From Thiosymbion sp942492625 (GTDB taxonomy: Bacteria > Pseudomonadota > Gammaproteobacteria > Chromatiales > Chromatiaceae), in assembly GCA_942492625.1 (NCBI GenBank), contig CALOFM010000005.1, positions 186,001 to 250,000 on the forward strand: a stretch of DNA of 64,000 nt, in the 5' to 3' direction. A program made the position numbers and the translations under genes. Positions within the stretch are counted from its first letter, which is position 1; each line of letters starts with the position of its first letter. Below, in pieces: positions 28,082-35,999 of the stretch. Below the pieces are notes generated by a model. It saw only the letters and a program-made list of their open reading frames with translations. It did not search any database and was not told the origin of the DNA.

Positions 28082-28718
28082 TCAGCCAATGGCTTCCGCG
28101 AGCGGGCGTTTCGTCCTGGTGTTCAATGGGGAGATCTACAATCATTTGGAACTGCGCTCCGACTTGGTGAAGGGCGCGCATCGGTTCCCTCGCCCAGACC
28201 ATCTTCCGGACACAGAGGGAGTTCGAAAGGCGTGGCGCGGGCATTCCGATACCGAGACAATCCTTGCCGCCTTCGAGCAGTGGGGAATCGACGAGACGCT
28301 CAAGCGCACGGTCGGCATGTTCGCTATCGCGCTTTGGGACCGGGCCGAGCGCCGGCTGCACCTGGCGCGGGACAGGTTGGGCGAGAAGCCGCTCTATTAT
28401 GGTTGGTGCCGAGGCGCGTTCGTTTTCGCTTCCGAGCTAAAGTCCTTGCGGGCATTCCGGGGTTTCGACTGCGCCGTCGATCGGGACGTGCTGGCAACCT
28501 ATCTGCGGTTCAGCTACGTACCCGCGCCCCATTCGATCTACCAGGGCATCTACAAGCTAGAGCCCGGTTGCCGGTTGGTGCTGACGCGCGAAGGCGTCGA
28601 GTCGCCCCCGGCAGATGCTCCGCGAGCGCCGTTGGACGGGCAAGGTTTTCGGTGCGCCGCTGGTGGTCGCTGCACCAGGCAGCGGAAGCAGGGCAGGCCG
28701 ACCCGCTGCGGGGCGAAG
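28082..28718 (+). pseudogene. truncated duplicate of asnB
   Basis: Starts at the right end of IS3 in the middle of the glutaminase domain ('PMASASGRFVLVFNGEIYNH') and follows the intact asnB at 30405-32402 almost residue for residue ('DTETILAAFEQWGIDETLKR', 'FSYVPAPHSIYQGIYKLEP'). A one-base loss near 28650 shifts the frame, and homology stops by about 28718, where the relic of higA begins on the other strand. The catalytic N-terminal Cys and the whole synthetase domain are absent. It is a direct-repeat copy about 2.5 kb upstream of the functional gene. Confidence 0.88.
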
Positions 28719-28995
28719 TCGTCCGGCCTCGGTTTCTGCCGCGCGTGCCAAATATCACATGCCATCTGCTGTGCAAGCCACACCTCGGCGGGGCCGCCGG
28801 GCGGCTCGCCCAGCCAAGCCTCCGGCGAAGGGCCATGTCGGGCGAGATCGCCGAACGTCCGTTGACGACCCGCGACAAAGCCAACCGAGTCACCCCAGGT
28901 TGTCGGGCCGCCTCGGTTGCCGTAAGCCCGAGAGCGGGAAGTACGCCCTCGCGCAATGTCTCTGCGGGATTTAGGGTTCCTTGGGCGACAACCAT
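28712..28995 (-). pseudogene. higA: HigA-type antitoxin relic, frameshifted
   Basis: From ATG 28995 the frame reads 'MVVAQGTLNPAETLREGVLP', 'ALGLTATEAARQPGVTRLAL' and 'NGRSAISPDMALR', the Xre-type helix-turn-helix of HigA (VapI) antitoxins. It then shifts by one base near 28830 to 'EAWLGEPPGGPAEVWLAQQM' and 'ACDIWHARQ', the normal HigA tail. No higB toxin lies upstream on the same strand. The 3' end abuts the duplicated asnB piece. Confidence 0.8.
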
Positions 28996-29033
28996 CTGTG
29001 CAAATGAGTCAAGTTTTACAAAGTGCGAATCCA

Positions 29034-29073
29034 GTGGGAGCGGCGCCCCGCCGCGACGGGTCGGCGCTCCCAC
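29034..29073. repeat. REP-like palindrome
   Basis: Arms GTGGGAGC and GCTCCCAC enclose a GC-rich, partly self-complementary centre (GGCGCC...GGGTCGGC). This is the form of repetitive extragenic palindromes common in gammaproteobacteria. It lies in the otherwise empty 240 bp between the higA relic and the toxin-antitoxin pair. Confidence 0.6.
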
Positions 29074-29244
29074 GGGCAAGCGCCTTGGCCTGACCGAATG
29101 ACCCAGGGCTTGTCGGTCTGAGGTGCAGCCTCGCTGGAGGGATATGCGTATCGCTCATAGCATTCGATGCGCAGCGGACTATGCCGAAGGAGTCCGGCGC
29201 CATGCTATGCTCATGCGTAACGGACCAGCAATCGGATGCGGATC

Positions 29245-29520
29245 ATGACCATGCTTTGTCTTCAGATACCCGATGATGCCTACAACGCCCTGAAGCTTCC
29301 CCCCGGTCGCGTCGAAGAGGAGCTACGGCATGAGTTTGCCGTGTATCTCGTCAAAGACGGGCTGCTCGGCCAAGCTCAGGCGAGAACCATCGCCAAGATG
29401 GATCGTTTGGCGTTCCAGGCGCTACTGGCACGACGCAACGTCGAATGGGGCGGTTCACCCGAGGAGGCGCTCCATGACCTCGAGACCGCGCACGCCGCGG
29501 TTCAGTCTGATCCGGTGTGA
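29245..29520 (+). CDS. UPF0175-family antitoxin
   Basis: 91 residues from ATG 29245 (ATG codons at 29236 and 29251 are also in frame). The sequence 'LCLQIPDDAYNALKLPPGR' followed by 'EELRHEFAVYLVKDGLLGQA' and 'KMDRLAFQALLARRNVEW' fits UPF0175, a ribbon-helix-helix-like family normally encoded just upstream of DUF3368 PIN-domain proteins. The antitoxin should bind and neutralise the downstream nuclease and repress its own promoter. The stop codon TGA overlaps the GTG start of the toxin gene by four bases. Composition matches the chromosome. Confidence 0.85.
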   Translation: MTMLCLQIPDDAYNALKLPPGRVEEELRHEFAVYLVKDGLLGQAQARTIAKMDRLAFQALLARRNVEWGGSPEEALHDLETAHAAVQSDPV

Positions 29521-30002
29521 TCGTTTCCAACACGACACCGCTGTCGTCTTTGCTGAAGATCAGGAAGGCGCACCTGCGCCAAGCGCTATACGGCATCCTG
29601 ACGATTCCGCCCGAGGTCGCCGCGGAGCTGGACGAGGACGGACCAATCCACGAGGGCTGGCGCGAACAACTCAGCTTCGTTCGCGTAGCGGAGCATGCCG
29701 TGGATGATCCTGTCATGGAGCTTCTGCGCGCGGAGCTCGATCCGGGCGAGGCGGCAGCCATCGCCCTGGCGCGGCGGCAGAACAGTAATCTGCTGATTCT
29801 CGACGACATGGCCGGCCGTCGCGTCGCTCGGCTGTTGGGGCTGACGATCACCGGGACTGTGGGCGTGGTTCTGGCTGCGGCCGAACTTAGGCTCGTCGAC
29901 GATCCGTTCGCCGTGCTCCACGAACTGCGCACAGGTGGCGGTCTTTGGTTATCCGACTCCTTCCTCAGCAAGCTCCGCTCTGTTTGGCAGCCACCGCACT
30001 GA
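29517..30002 (+). CDS. DUF3368 PIN-domain toxin
   Basis: 161 residues starting at GTG 29517, overlapping the antitoxin stop. PIN-domain ribonuclease fold: the N-terminal strand 'MIVSNTTPLSSLLKI' holds the first conserved position (Asn-Thr-Thr rather than the usual Asp), the middle 'ELDPGEAAAIALARRQ' has conserved Glu, and 'NLLILDDMAGRRVARLLG' supplies the acidic cluster typical of DUF3368. The protein should act as a toxin component of a type II toxin-antitoxin system, cutting RNA when the antitoxin is lost. Such pairs stabilise mobile DNA, in keeping with the surroundings. Confidence 0.85.
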   Translation: MIVSNTTPLSSLLKIRKAHLRQALYGILTIPPEVAAELDEDGPIHEGWREQLSFVRVAEHAVDDPVMELLRAELDPGEAAAIALARRQNSNLLILDDMAGRRVARLLGLTITGTVGVVLAAAELRLVDDPFAVLHELRTGGGLWLSDSFLSKLRSVWQPPH

Positions 30003-30048
30003 CACAGCAATCGCTCATCATGGCTGCAGAAAAAAAGATGACTACCCT

Positions 30049-30399
30049 TCTGCGCAACCCAAGAAGGCTTACGTTTCCCTTTCTCTCCGCCTGTCGCCTG
30101 GAACGATGAACCGCGTGACGGACCCCATTGCCGCGCTCGTCTATCTGCCCTTGGCGCAGGCCTGCGGATTGCTGGGGCGTACCGGGGTCCGTGTCGACAA
30201 CATTCCCCTCGCGTATTACAGAAATCACAGTTTTTACACTTTGCGAACGGATGCGAGGCATTGGTTTGGAACGTCCCTGGAGAAGTGCTTTTCGCGCCGA
30301 CAAGTGGTATCGCTGATGGAGGACGCCGGCCTTGAGCGAGTTCGGGTATCTGACAGGGCGCCCCTCTGGTGCGCCGTGGGATCCAAGAGAAATTTGTAA
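30049..30399 (+). pseudogene. C-terminal relic of a SAM-dependent methyltransferase
   Basis: The frame ending at 30399 encodes 'AYYRNHSFYTLRTDARHWFG', 'TSLEKCFSRRQVVSLMEDAG' and 'SDRAPLWCAVGSKR', which is the characteristic end of class I methyltransferases found in polysaccharide and glycan gene clusters. The SAM-binding motifs that should precede it are absent: upstream is the unrelated toxin gene. The relic stops just before asnB and shows that the polysaccharide operon once began with a methyltransferase gene. Confidence 0.6.
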
Positions 30400-30404
30400 C
30401 CGTC

Positions 30405-32402
30405 ATGTGTGGCATTGCAGGTGTATGGCCTGCTCGGTGGGATCAGCGGACAAACCCTTTGGGGGTGAGTGTCAAGCGCATGGCCGACACGCTCGTCCAT
30501 CGCGGCCCGGACACTGCGGGATACTGGCTCGACGAGGACGTCGGGATTGCCCTGGGTCACCGGCGTCTGTCGATTCTCGACCTATCGGCCGCGGGGCATC
30601 AGCCGATGGCGTCGGCGAGCGGGCGGTTCGTGGTTGCCTTCAACGGGGAAATCTACAACCACCTGGAACTGCGCGCGGAACTGGAGGGGGGCGTGCAGGA
30701 GGGAGAGGAACCTCGGAGGGCGTGTCGCGGGCATTCCGATACCGAGACAATCCTTGCCGCCTTCGAGCAGTGGGGAATCGACGAGACGCTCAAGCGCACG
30801 GTCGGCATGTTCGCTATCGCGCTTTGGGACCGGGCCGAACGCGAGCTGCACCTGGCCCGCGACCGGTTGGGCGAGAAGCCGCTCTACTACGGTTGGTGCC
30901 GGGGCGCATTCGTCTTTGCTTCCGAGCTAAAGGCCTTGCGGGCATTCCCGGGCTTCGACTGTGCCGTCGATCGGGACGTGCTGGCGACCTACCTGCGCTT
31001 CAGCTACGTGCCCGAGCCGTATTCGATCTACCGGGGCGTCTACAAGCTGGAGCCCAGTTGCAGCTTGGTGCTGACGCGCGAAGGCGTCGAGTCTCCCCCA
31101 GCAGATGCTCCACGGGCGCCGATGGACGGACGGGGGCTGTCGCTGCGCCGCTGGTGGTCATTGCACCAGGCAGCCGACGCGGGGCAGGCCGACCCGTTGC
31201 AGGGCGAGGCAGCGGTACTCGCGGCGTTGGAGGAGCACTTGCGGGCGTCGATCCGGCTCCAGTCGATTGCGGATGTGCCGCTGGGGGCCTTTCTGTCCGG
31301 CGGGGTGGATTCCTCCACCATCGTCGCGCTGATGCAGTCCGAGGCGGTGTCGCCGGTCAGGACGTTTACCATCGGCTTCGAAGACGCTGCGCACGACGAG
31401 GCGGTTCATGCTCGCGCCGTTGCGCAGCACCTGGGCACGGATCATACGGAGCTCCGTGTGACGCCGAGCGAGGCGCTGGATGTGATTACTCAGCTCCCGC
31501 GCATCTACGATGAGCCTTTTGCAGACTCATCCCAAATACCGACCTTTCTGGTCTGCCAGCAGGCCCGTCGGCATGTGACGGTGGCCCTTTCCGGGGACGC
31601 GGGCGATGAGCTGTTTGGCGGTTACAACCGCTACTATTGGGCCAAGCGAATATGGGGCAGACTTGGCTGGCTGCCGGCGTCAGCGCGCCTGATGCTCGGA
31701 CGATGGATCTTGAGGCAGTCACCCGAGCGCTGGGACTCGCTTGCAGTATGGTTTGGGATCGGGGTAAAGCTCGCAGGGGAAAAGGCGCACAAGCTGGCAG
31801 AAGGTCTGGCAGGCGCGAGCGACCTGGACGACCTCTATCGTTGCCTGGTCTCGGAGTGGAAACAGCCGAAGGCGGTCGCCCTGGGGGCGCGTGAGGCGCC
31901 GACGCTTTTGGCGCAGCCGGACCAGTGGCCGGTTCTCCCGGAGGCCGAACATCGCATGATGTATCTGGACGCTATGACCTATCTGCCGGGCGACATCCTG
32001 TGCAAGGTGGACCGGGCGGCGATGGCGGTGTCCTTGGAGACACGCATGCCCTTCCTGGACCACCGGGTCGTGGAGCTTGCCTGGCGGATGCCGCTGGCGA
32101 TGAAGATCCGTGGCGGCACAGGCAAGTGGCCGCTACGGCAGATTCTTCACAAGTACGTGCCGTCTGAACTGATCGACAGGCCCAAGCAGGGCTTCGGAAT
32201 CCCGTTGGCGCAGTGGCTTCGCGGTCCGTTGAGGGACTGGGCCGAGGCACTGCTGGACGAAAAGCGGCTCAAGGGCGACGGCTTCTTCGATCCTGTCCCC
32301 ATCCGCGAGCGCTGGCAGGAGCACGTTGGTGGCCGGCGTAACTGGCACCATGCGCTCTGGGCGGTTCTGATGTTCCAGGCCTGGCTAGAGGCGCAACCCT
32401 GA
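30405..32402 (+). CDS. asnB: asparagine synthetase (glutamine-hydrolysing), AsnB type
   Basis: 665 residues. The start is ATG 30405 so that the catalytic Cys2 is exposed (MCGIAG); the open frame begins 12 codons earlier. The N-terminal class II glutaminase domain has 'LVHRGPDTAGYW' and 'NGEIYNHLELR'; the C-terminal synthetase domain has the PP-loop 'FLSGGVDSSTIVALM', 'ALSGDAGDELFGGYNRY' and 'KVDRAAMAVSLETRMPFLD'. It makes asparagine from aspartate, glutamine and ATP, but copies inside polysaccharide clusters often amidate sugar acids such as uronates, which is likely here (inference). It leads an operon with EpsG one base downstream and then a glycosyltransferase. A partial duplicate lies at 28082-28718. 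Confidence 0.95.
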   Translation: MCGIAGVWPARWDQRTNPLGVSVKRMADTLVHRGPDTAGYWLDEDVGIALGHRRLSILDLSAAGHQPMASASGRFVVAFNGEIYNHLELRAELEGGVQEGEEPRRACRGHSDTETILAAFEQWGIDETLKRTVGMFAIALWDRAERELHLARDRLGEKPLYYGWCRGAFVFASELKALRAFPGFDCAVDRDVLATYLRFSYVPEPYSIYRGVYKLEPSCSLVLTREGVESPPADAPRAPMDGRGLSLRRWWSLHQAADAGQADPLQGEAAVLAALEEHLRASIRLQSIADVPLGAFLSGGVDSSTIVALMQSEAVSPVRTFTIGFEDAAHDEAVHARAVAQHLGTDHTELRVTPSEALDVITQLPRIYDEPFADSSQIPTFLVCQQARRHVTVALSGDAGDELFGGYNRYYWAKRIWGRLGWLPASARLMLGRWILRQSPERWDSLAVWFGIGVKLAGEKAHKLAEGLAGASDLDDLYRCLVSEWKQPKAVALGAREAPTLLAQPDQWPVLPEAEHRMMYLDAMTYLPGDILCKVDRAAMAVSLETRMPFLDHRVVELAWRMPLAMKIRGGTGKWPLRQILHKYVPSELIDRPKQGFGIPLAQWLRGPLRDWAEALLDEKRLKGDGFFDPVPIRERWQEHVGGRRNWHHALWAVLMFQAWLEAQP

Positions 32403-32403
32403 G

Positions 32404-33441
32404 ATGCTCCCTTACTGGCTTCTGTATGCGATACCGGCGGTCCCTGCATTCTTGCTTGGGACCAAACGGCGTAGCTGGGTCATCGCCGCCGGCATCGCGG
32501 TTGGTCTGGTATTCATCCTCGCGATCGGTTTCAGGTATCAAGTCGGCGGAGACTGGTTCAACTATCTGCGCCACTACAATCGCGCGATCGGAACACCTCT
32601 CAGGGAGATCGCCATTTCCGATCCCGGCTACGCGTTTCTCAACTGGGTCATGGCCCGTTGGCACTGGGGAATCTACGGGGTCAACACGGCGTGCGGGGCG
32701 ATCTTCATGATTGGCCTGCTGGTCTATTGTCGCCAGTTACCGGCGCCTTGGTTGGGCTTTGCGGTCGCGGTGCCCTATCTGATCGTCGTGATGGCCATGG
32801 GCTACACGAGACAGAGCGTTGCGCTGGGCTTCTTCTTTCTCGCCCTCGCTGCCATCGAACGAGGGCAGTTCCTGCAGTACCTCCTCTGGGTGGCCTTGGG
32901 TGCAACCTTTCATAAGAGCGCGGTGCTGCTCGTGCCGCTGGGTGTTTTTCTTTACGGAAAGGGTTGGTTTTTGCGCAGCGTGGCCGTCGTTGCGGCAGCT
33001 TACGGTCTTTGGGATCTTCTGTTGGCGGATCATCAGGAGCGCCTCTGGGCGGAATATGTAGACAAACAGATGGAGTCGCAAGGGGCGAAGATAAGGGTCT
33101 TTATGAACCTGGTGCCCAGCTTGTTGCTGCTGCTCTATGCGAAGAAGTCGAAAAGGCTCTTTCCTGCCTATGGCATTTGGTTTTGGCTGTCTGTCGCCTC
33201 GCTACTCAGCGTTGTCCTCGTCAATTTCGCAACGACCGCGGTCGACCGCTTTTCTCTCTATTTCACGCCGCTTCAAGTCGCCGTATTCGCGCGCCTGCCA
33301 GTGCTGTTACGTGGCCAGATAAAGCCCCAGCTCGTGCGCTTTGGCGTGGTGGCTGGATACGCGGCGGTTCTCTACGTCTGGCTGAATTATGCAATCCATG
33401 CGCGGTATTGGCTGCCTTACCGGAACCTATTGTTCCAGTAA
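32404..33441 (+). CDS. EpsG-family polysaccharide polymerase
   Basis: 345-residue integral membrane protein with about ten helices. It resembles the EpsG family, Wzy-like polymerases that link lipid-carried repeat units in the inner membrane. Family features are 'AIGFRYQVGGDWFNYLRHYN' early in the protein (the FRxxVGxDWxxY motif) and 'GYTRQSVALGFFFLALA' (the xRQxxA motif) in the middle. The start ATG is one base after the asnB stop, so the two are translationally coupled. The product polymerises the sugar repeat exported by the Wza/Wzc system further along the locus. Confidence 0.88.
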   Translation: MLPYWLLYAIPAVPAFLLGTKRRSWVIAAGIAVGLVFILAIGFRYQVGGDWFNYLRHYNRAIGTPLREIAISDPGYAFLNWVMARWHWGIYGVNTACGAIFMIGLLVYCRQLPAPWLGFAVAVPYLIVVMAMGYTRQSVALGFFFLALAAIERGQFLQYLLWVALGATFHKSAVLLVPLGVFLYGKGWFLRSVAVVAAAYGLWDLLLADHQERLWAEYVDKQMESQGAKIRVFMNLVPSLLLLLYAKKSKRLFPAYGIWFWLSVASLLSVVLVNFATTAVDRFSLYFTPLQVAVFARLPVLLRGQIKPQLVRFGVVAGYAAVLYVWLNYAIHARYWLPYRNLLFQ

Positions 33442-33468
33442 CTGGACCGATATCGGGAACCGCATCGA

Positions 33469-34590
33469 GTGAAGGTTCTGTTTTTTGCCAACACCGACTG
33501 GTATCTGCACAACTTCCGGTTAGGGCTGGCCCGTTACCTGCGGGAGCAAGGCGCAGACGTGGCGATGATGTCGCCGCCCGGGGAGTATGGCCCCCGCATC
33601 GAAGCAGCGGGTTTTCGCTGGTTTACCCTCCCGATGGACCGGCGCAGCTTGAATGCCGCAAGCGAGTTGAGGCTGCTGCGGCGGATTCTCGAGATTCTCC
33701 GGGCGGAAACGCCGGATGTGATCCACAACTTCACCATCAAGTGTGTAGTGTATGGCTCGCTCGCGGCGCGGCGGGCCGGGATCGGCAGGCGCATTAATGC
33801 GGTTACCGGACTCGGGCATGTTTTCGTCAGCGATTCGCCGAGGGCCAGGCTGCTCAGAGCGCCGGTGAAGTCGCTACTCAAGCTCGCCCTCGCTGGTTCG
33901 GAAAGCCGTCTCGTTGTGCAGAACCCGGACGACCAACGGCTTTTTTTGGAGTTAGGCTTGATCAAGGGCGAGCGAATCCAGCTCATCAGAGGCTCGGGGG
34001 TGGATACCGCCCGTTTCACTCCCTTCAAGCGGGATCGGGGTGGTGCTTTTCGCGTTCTTCTGGCCTCGCGGCTGTTGTGGGAGAAAGGGACCAGGGAGTA
34101 CGTCGATGCGGCCGCGCGGCTTCAGGCCAGAGCGGGTGAGGTGGAGTTTCTGCTAGCGGGTTCATCGGATCCGGGCAATCCTTCAGCGGTGCCGGACGAG
34201 GATATCGCGCAATGGAATGACGCGGGCCTAATCAAGGTGCTTGGGCATGTGGACGACATGGACCGGCTGATGCGCACCGTGGATCTGGTCGTGCTGCCCA
34301 GCTACCGGGAGGGTGTGCCCAGAGGGCTGATCGAGGCCGCCGCGATGGGTTTGCCCATCGTCACCACGGATGCTCCGGGCTGTCGAGAAATCGTTGAAGA
34401 CGGGGTCAACGGATTCCTGGTGCCGGTGCGCGATGCCATGGCCTTGCGCGAGAAGATCGAGCATTTGCTTGATCACCCCGACCTTTGCCAGCAGTTCGGC
34501 GCCGCGGGCCGCAAAAAGGTGCTGGTCGAGTTCGATGAGCAAATCGTGTTCCGGGAGACCTATGCGGTCTACCGGGAATTGGGGTTTTGA
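33469..34590 (+). CDS. family 4 glycosyltransferase (GT-B fold)
   Basis: 373 residues from GTG 33469. The N-terminal Rossmann domain starts 'VKVLFFANTDWYLHNFRLGL', like GT4 enzymes of the RfaB/EpsD/CapM group; the C-terminal donor-binding domain has 'RVLLASRLLWEKGTREYVDA', 'VLPSYREGVPRGLIEAAAMG' with the EX7E-type element, and 'TTDAPGCREIVEDGVNGFLV'. It adds one sugar to the undecaprenyl-linked repeat unit on the cytoplasmic face. The stop overlaps an ATG (TGATG) that begins a short truncated frame. Donor and acceptor sugars cannot be told from sequence. Confidence 0.92.
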   Translation: MKVLFFANTDWYLHNFRLGLARYLREQGADVAMMSPPGEYGPRIEAAGFRWFTLPMDRRSLNAASELRLLRRILEILRAETPDVIHNFTIKCVVYGSLAARRAGIGRRINAVTGLGHVFVSDSPRARLLRAPVKSLLKLALAGSESRLVVQNPDDQRLFLELGLIKGERIQLIRGSGVDTARFTPFKRDRGGAFRVLLASRLLWEKGTREYVDAAARLQARAGEVEFLLAGSSDPGNPSAVPDEDIAQWNDAGLIKVLGHVDDMDRLMRTVDLVVLPSYREGVPRGLIEAAAMGLPIVTTDAPGCREIVEDGVNGFLVPVRDAMALREKIEHLLDHPDLCQQFGAAGRKKVLVEFDEQIVFRETYAVYRELGF

Positions 34591-34691
34591 TGCGGTCGTT
34601 TTACCAGCGGGTGTCGGGGCCGCTGCTCGGGCGCGCTCGGGTGGCGGCAACAGGCTCTATGTTCGCGACGCGGGGGCGGCGCTGCGGGTGA
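34590..34691 (+). pseudogene. 5' stub of the next operon gene
   Basis: An ATG overlapping the glycosyltransferase stop opens a frame 'MRSFYQRVSGPLLGRARVAA' that ends after 33 codons at TGA. The coupling suggests an original downstream gene whose remainder has been lost; the next 130 bp up to the end of the opposing gene show no clear homology. The product is not recognised. Confidence 0.35.
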
Positions 34692-34818
34692 GCTCGGCGC
34701 CCTGGTTTCGGATTGTCGGGATCGACTGCCTCCGACAGAGACCTGTTGGCGCGACGAGCGCACTTTGCGGGTCAATGCGACGGAAGCGGCCAGGAGCGAG
34801 GCCTACTTTTTGTCGTGC

Positions 34819-35907
34819 CTATCCGACCCTGGATAACAGGTGTGTCGTCCAGGATTTGATTCGGGGTAACAAGCGCTTCTCTTCGGCCAGATGGGGCGGA
34901 AACAGCAACTCGCCAGCGAAAGCGAGTTTTTGGCGCAGAGTCCTCAACACGAGCAGATCCGCAAGCACCCATCGCGGCTTCGACGCCTGCAGCAGATTAG
35001 CGGTCGGCTCCCGTCGGTGGTTTCGGGCAAATGCGGACAGATAGTTCTCCGGATAGCGCGTACGGAAATAGTATTGGCACATGACGAACGCATCCCGACA
35101 GAGAGCTCCCACCTGCTTTTCCATTGCCAGCTGCTTGAACCGGTCGAAATCCTCCGTCGACAACCCGCCGGTGATGAGGTGGATGTCGTAGAGCCAGAGC
35201 AGCCGATTTCGCTGCGTATTTCTGCCGTGCGCAATGCGGTGGATACATGCATGTAGCAGCAGATGCGCGGCGGACAGCGTGTATGCGTTGCCGCCAAGCA
35301 CGGGAAGCGGCTGGCGCGTTTCCCAGCATTCCTCAAATCGCAGGATTTCGCTGAAGAGAACGCGGTTGCTGAGCCTCCAGTGAATATCGAGCGACACGAC
35401 GAATCCCTGCCGGATAGCCCGGGTGGCGACGAACTGCTTGGAGGAAAATGACCGTTGGTGCAGCCCCGAGATCCCGTAGCCGTTGGCCGCCAGGACCTCG
35501 GCCGCCTGCTCCCTGTCCGTTGACCGAATGAAGATATCGGTATCGCAGCGGCGTCTCAGATAAGTATCCTCGTAATATAGGTACGCGACCGGGGTTCCTT
35601 TCAGGAGTAAGGCAGGGATGTTCTCGGCCGCCAGCAGGTCGAGCGTTCTCCTGGTGGCGGCGTTCAGTATCAGATCATAGGCGCCTTGTGCGAAAGCCAC
35701 TTTTCTCAACCCCTTCCGGTCCTCCTCGATCAGCCCGCGTACGGTTCCTTCCCGGACACGAATGTCGAGCATGGCTGTGACGCCGTGGTCAAGGGCCGTT
35801 TTCAGCAGTTTTGTCGCGACTCTGCGGTATGAGCCGGAAAGCTGCACCTGCCTGCCGCTCAGCATCGCCGCCAACAGCGATAGGTTCGGATGGTAAGTGT
35901 CGGGCAT
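34819..35907 (-). CDS. NTP_transf_5 family nucleotidyltransferase-like protein
   Basis: 362 residues from ATG 35907 ('MPDTYHPNLSLLAAMLSG'); the open frame extends to a TTG at 36000 without homology. It belongs to the uncharacterised nucleotidyltransferase family PF14907. The core has 'AENIPALLLKGTPVAYLYYE' and 'RRCDTDIFIRSTDREQAAEV' with the minimal nucleotidyltransferase pattern (GxP... then DxD), followed by 'VVSLDIHWRLSNR' and the His-containing 'HLLLHACIHRIAHGR'. Members accompany exosortase/EPS clusters and lasso-peptide clusters; the reaction is unknown. It is oriented towards the asnB operon (convergent) and is divergent from WecA, sharing a promoter region near 35910-36000. Confidence 0.82.
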   Translation of the reverse strand: MPDTYHPNLSLLAAMLSGRQVQLSGSYRRVATKLLKTALDHGVTAMLDIRVREGTVRGLIEEDRKGLRKVAFAQGAYDLILNAATRRTLDLLAAENIPALLLKGTPVAYLYYEDTYLRRRCDTDIFIRSTDREQAAEVLAANGYGISGLHQRSFSSKQFVATRAIRQGFVVSLDIHWRLSNRVLFSEILRFEECWETRQPLPVLGGNAYTLSAAHLLLHACIHRIAHGRNTQRNRLLWLYDIHLITGGLSTEDFDRFKQLAMEKQVGALCRDAFVMCQYYFRTRYPENYLSAFARNHRREPTANLLQASKPRWVLADLLVLRTLRQKLAFAGELLFPPHLAEEKRLLPRIKSWTTHLLSRVG

Positions 35908-35999
35908 CAGGGTTGGCAGCCTCTTTGTGCGGCGTCCGCATGTGGCGCCTGTTAGAATTGCAATGTCTTGGAACTGTTGAAGGGCCTTGGAGTCGATCA

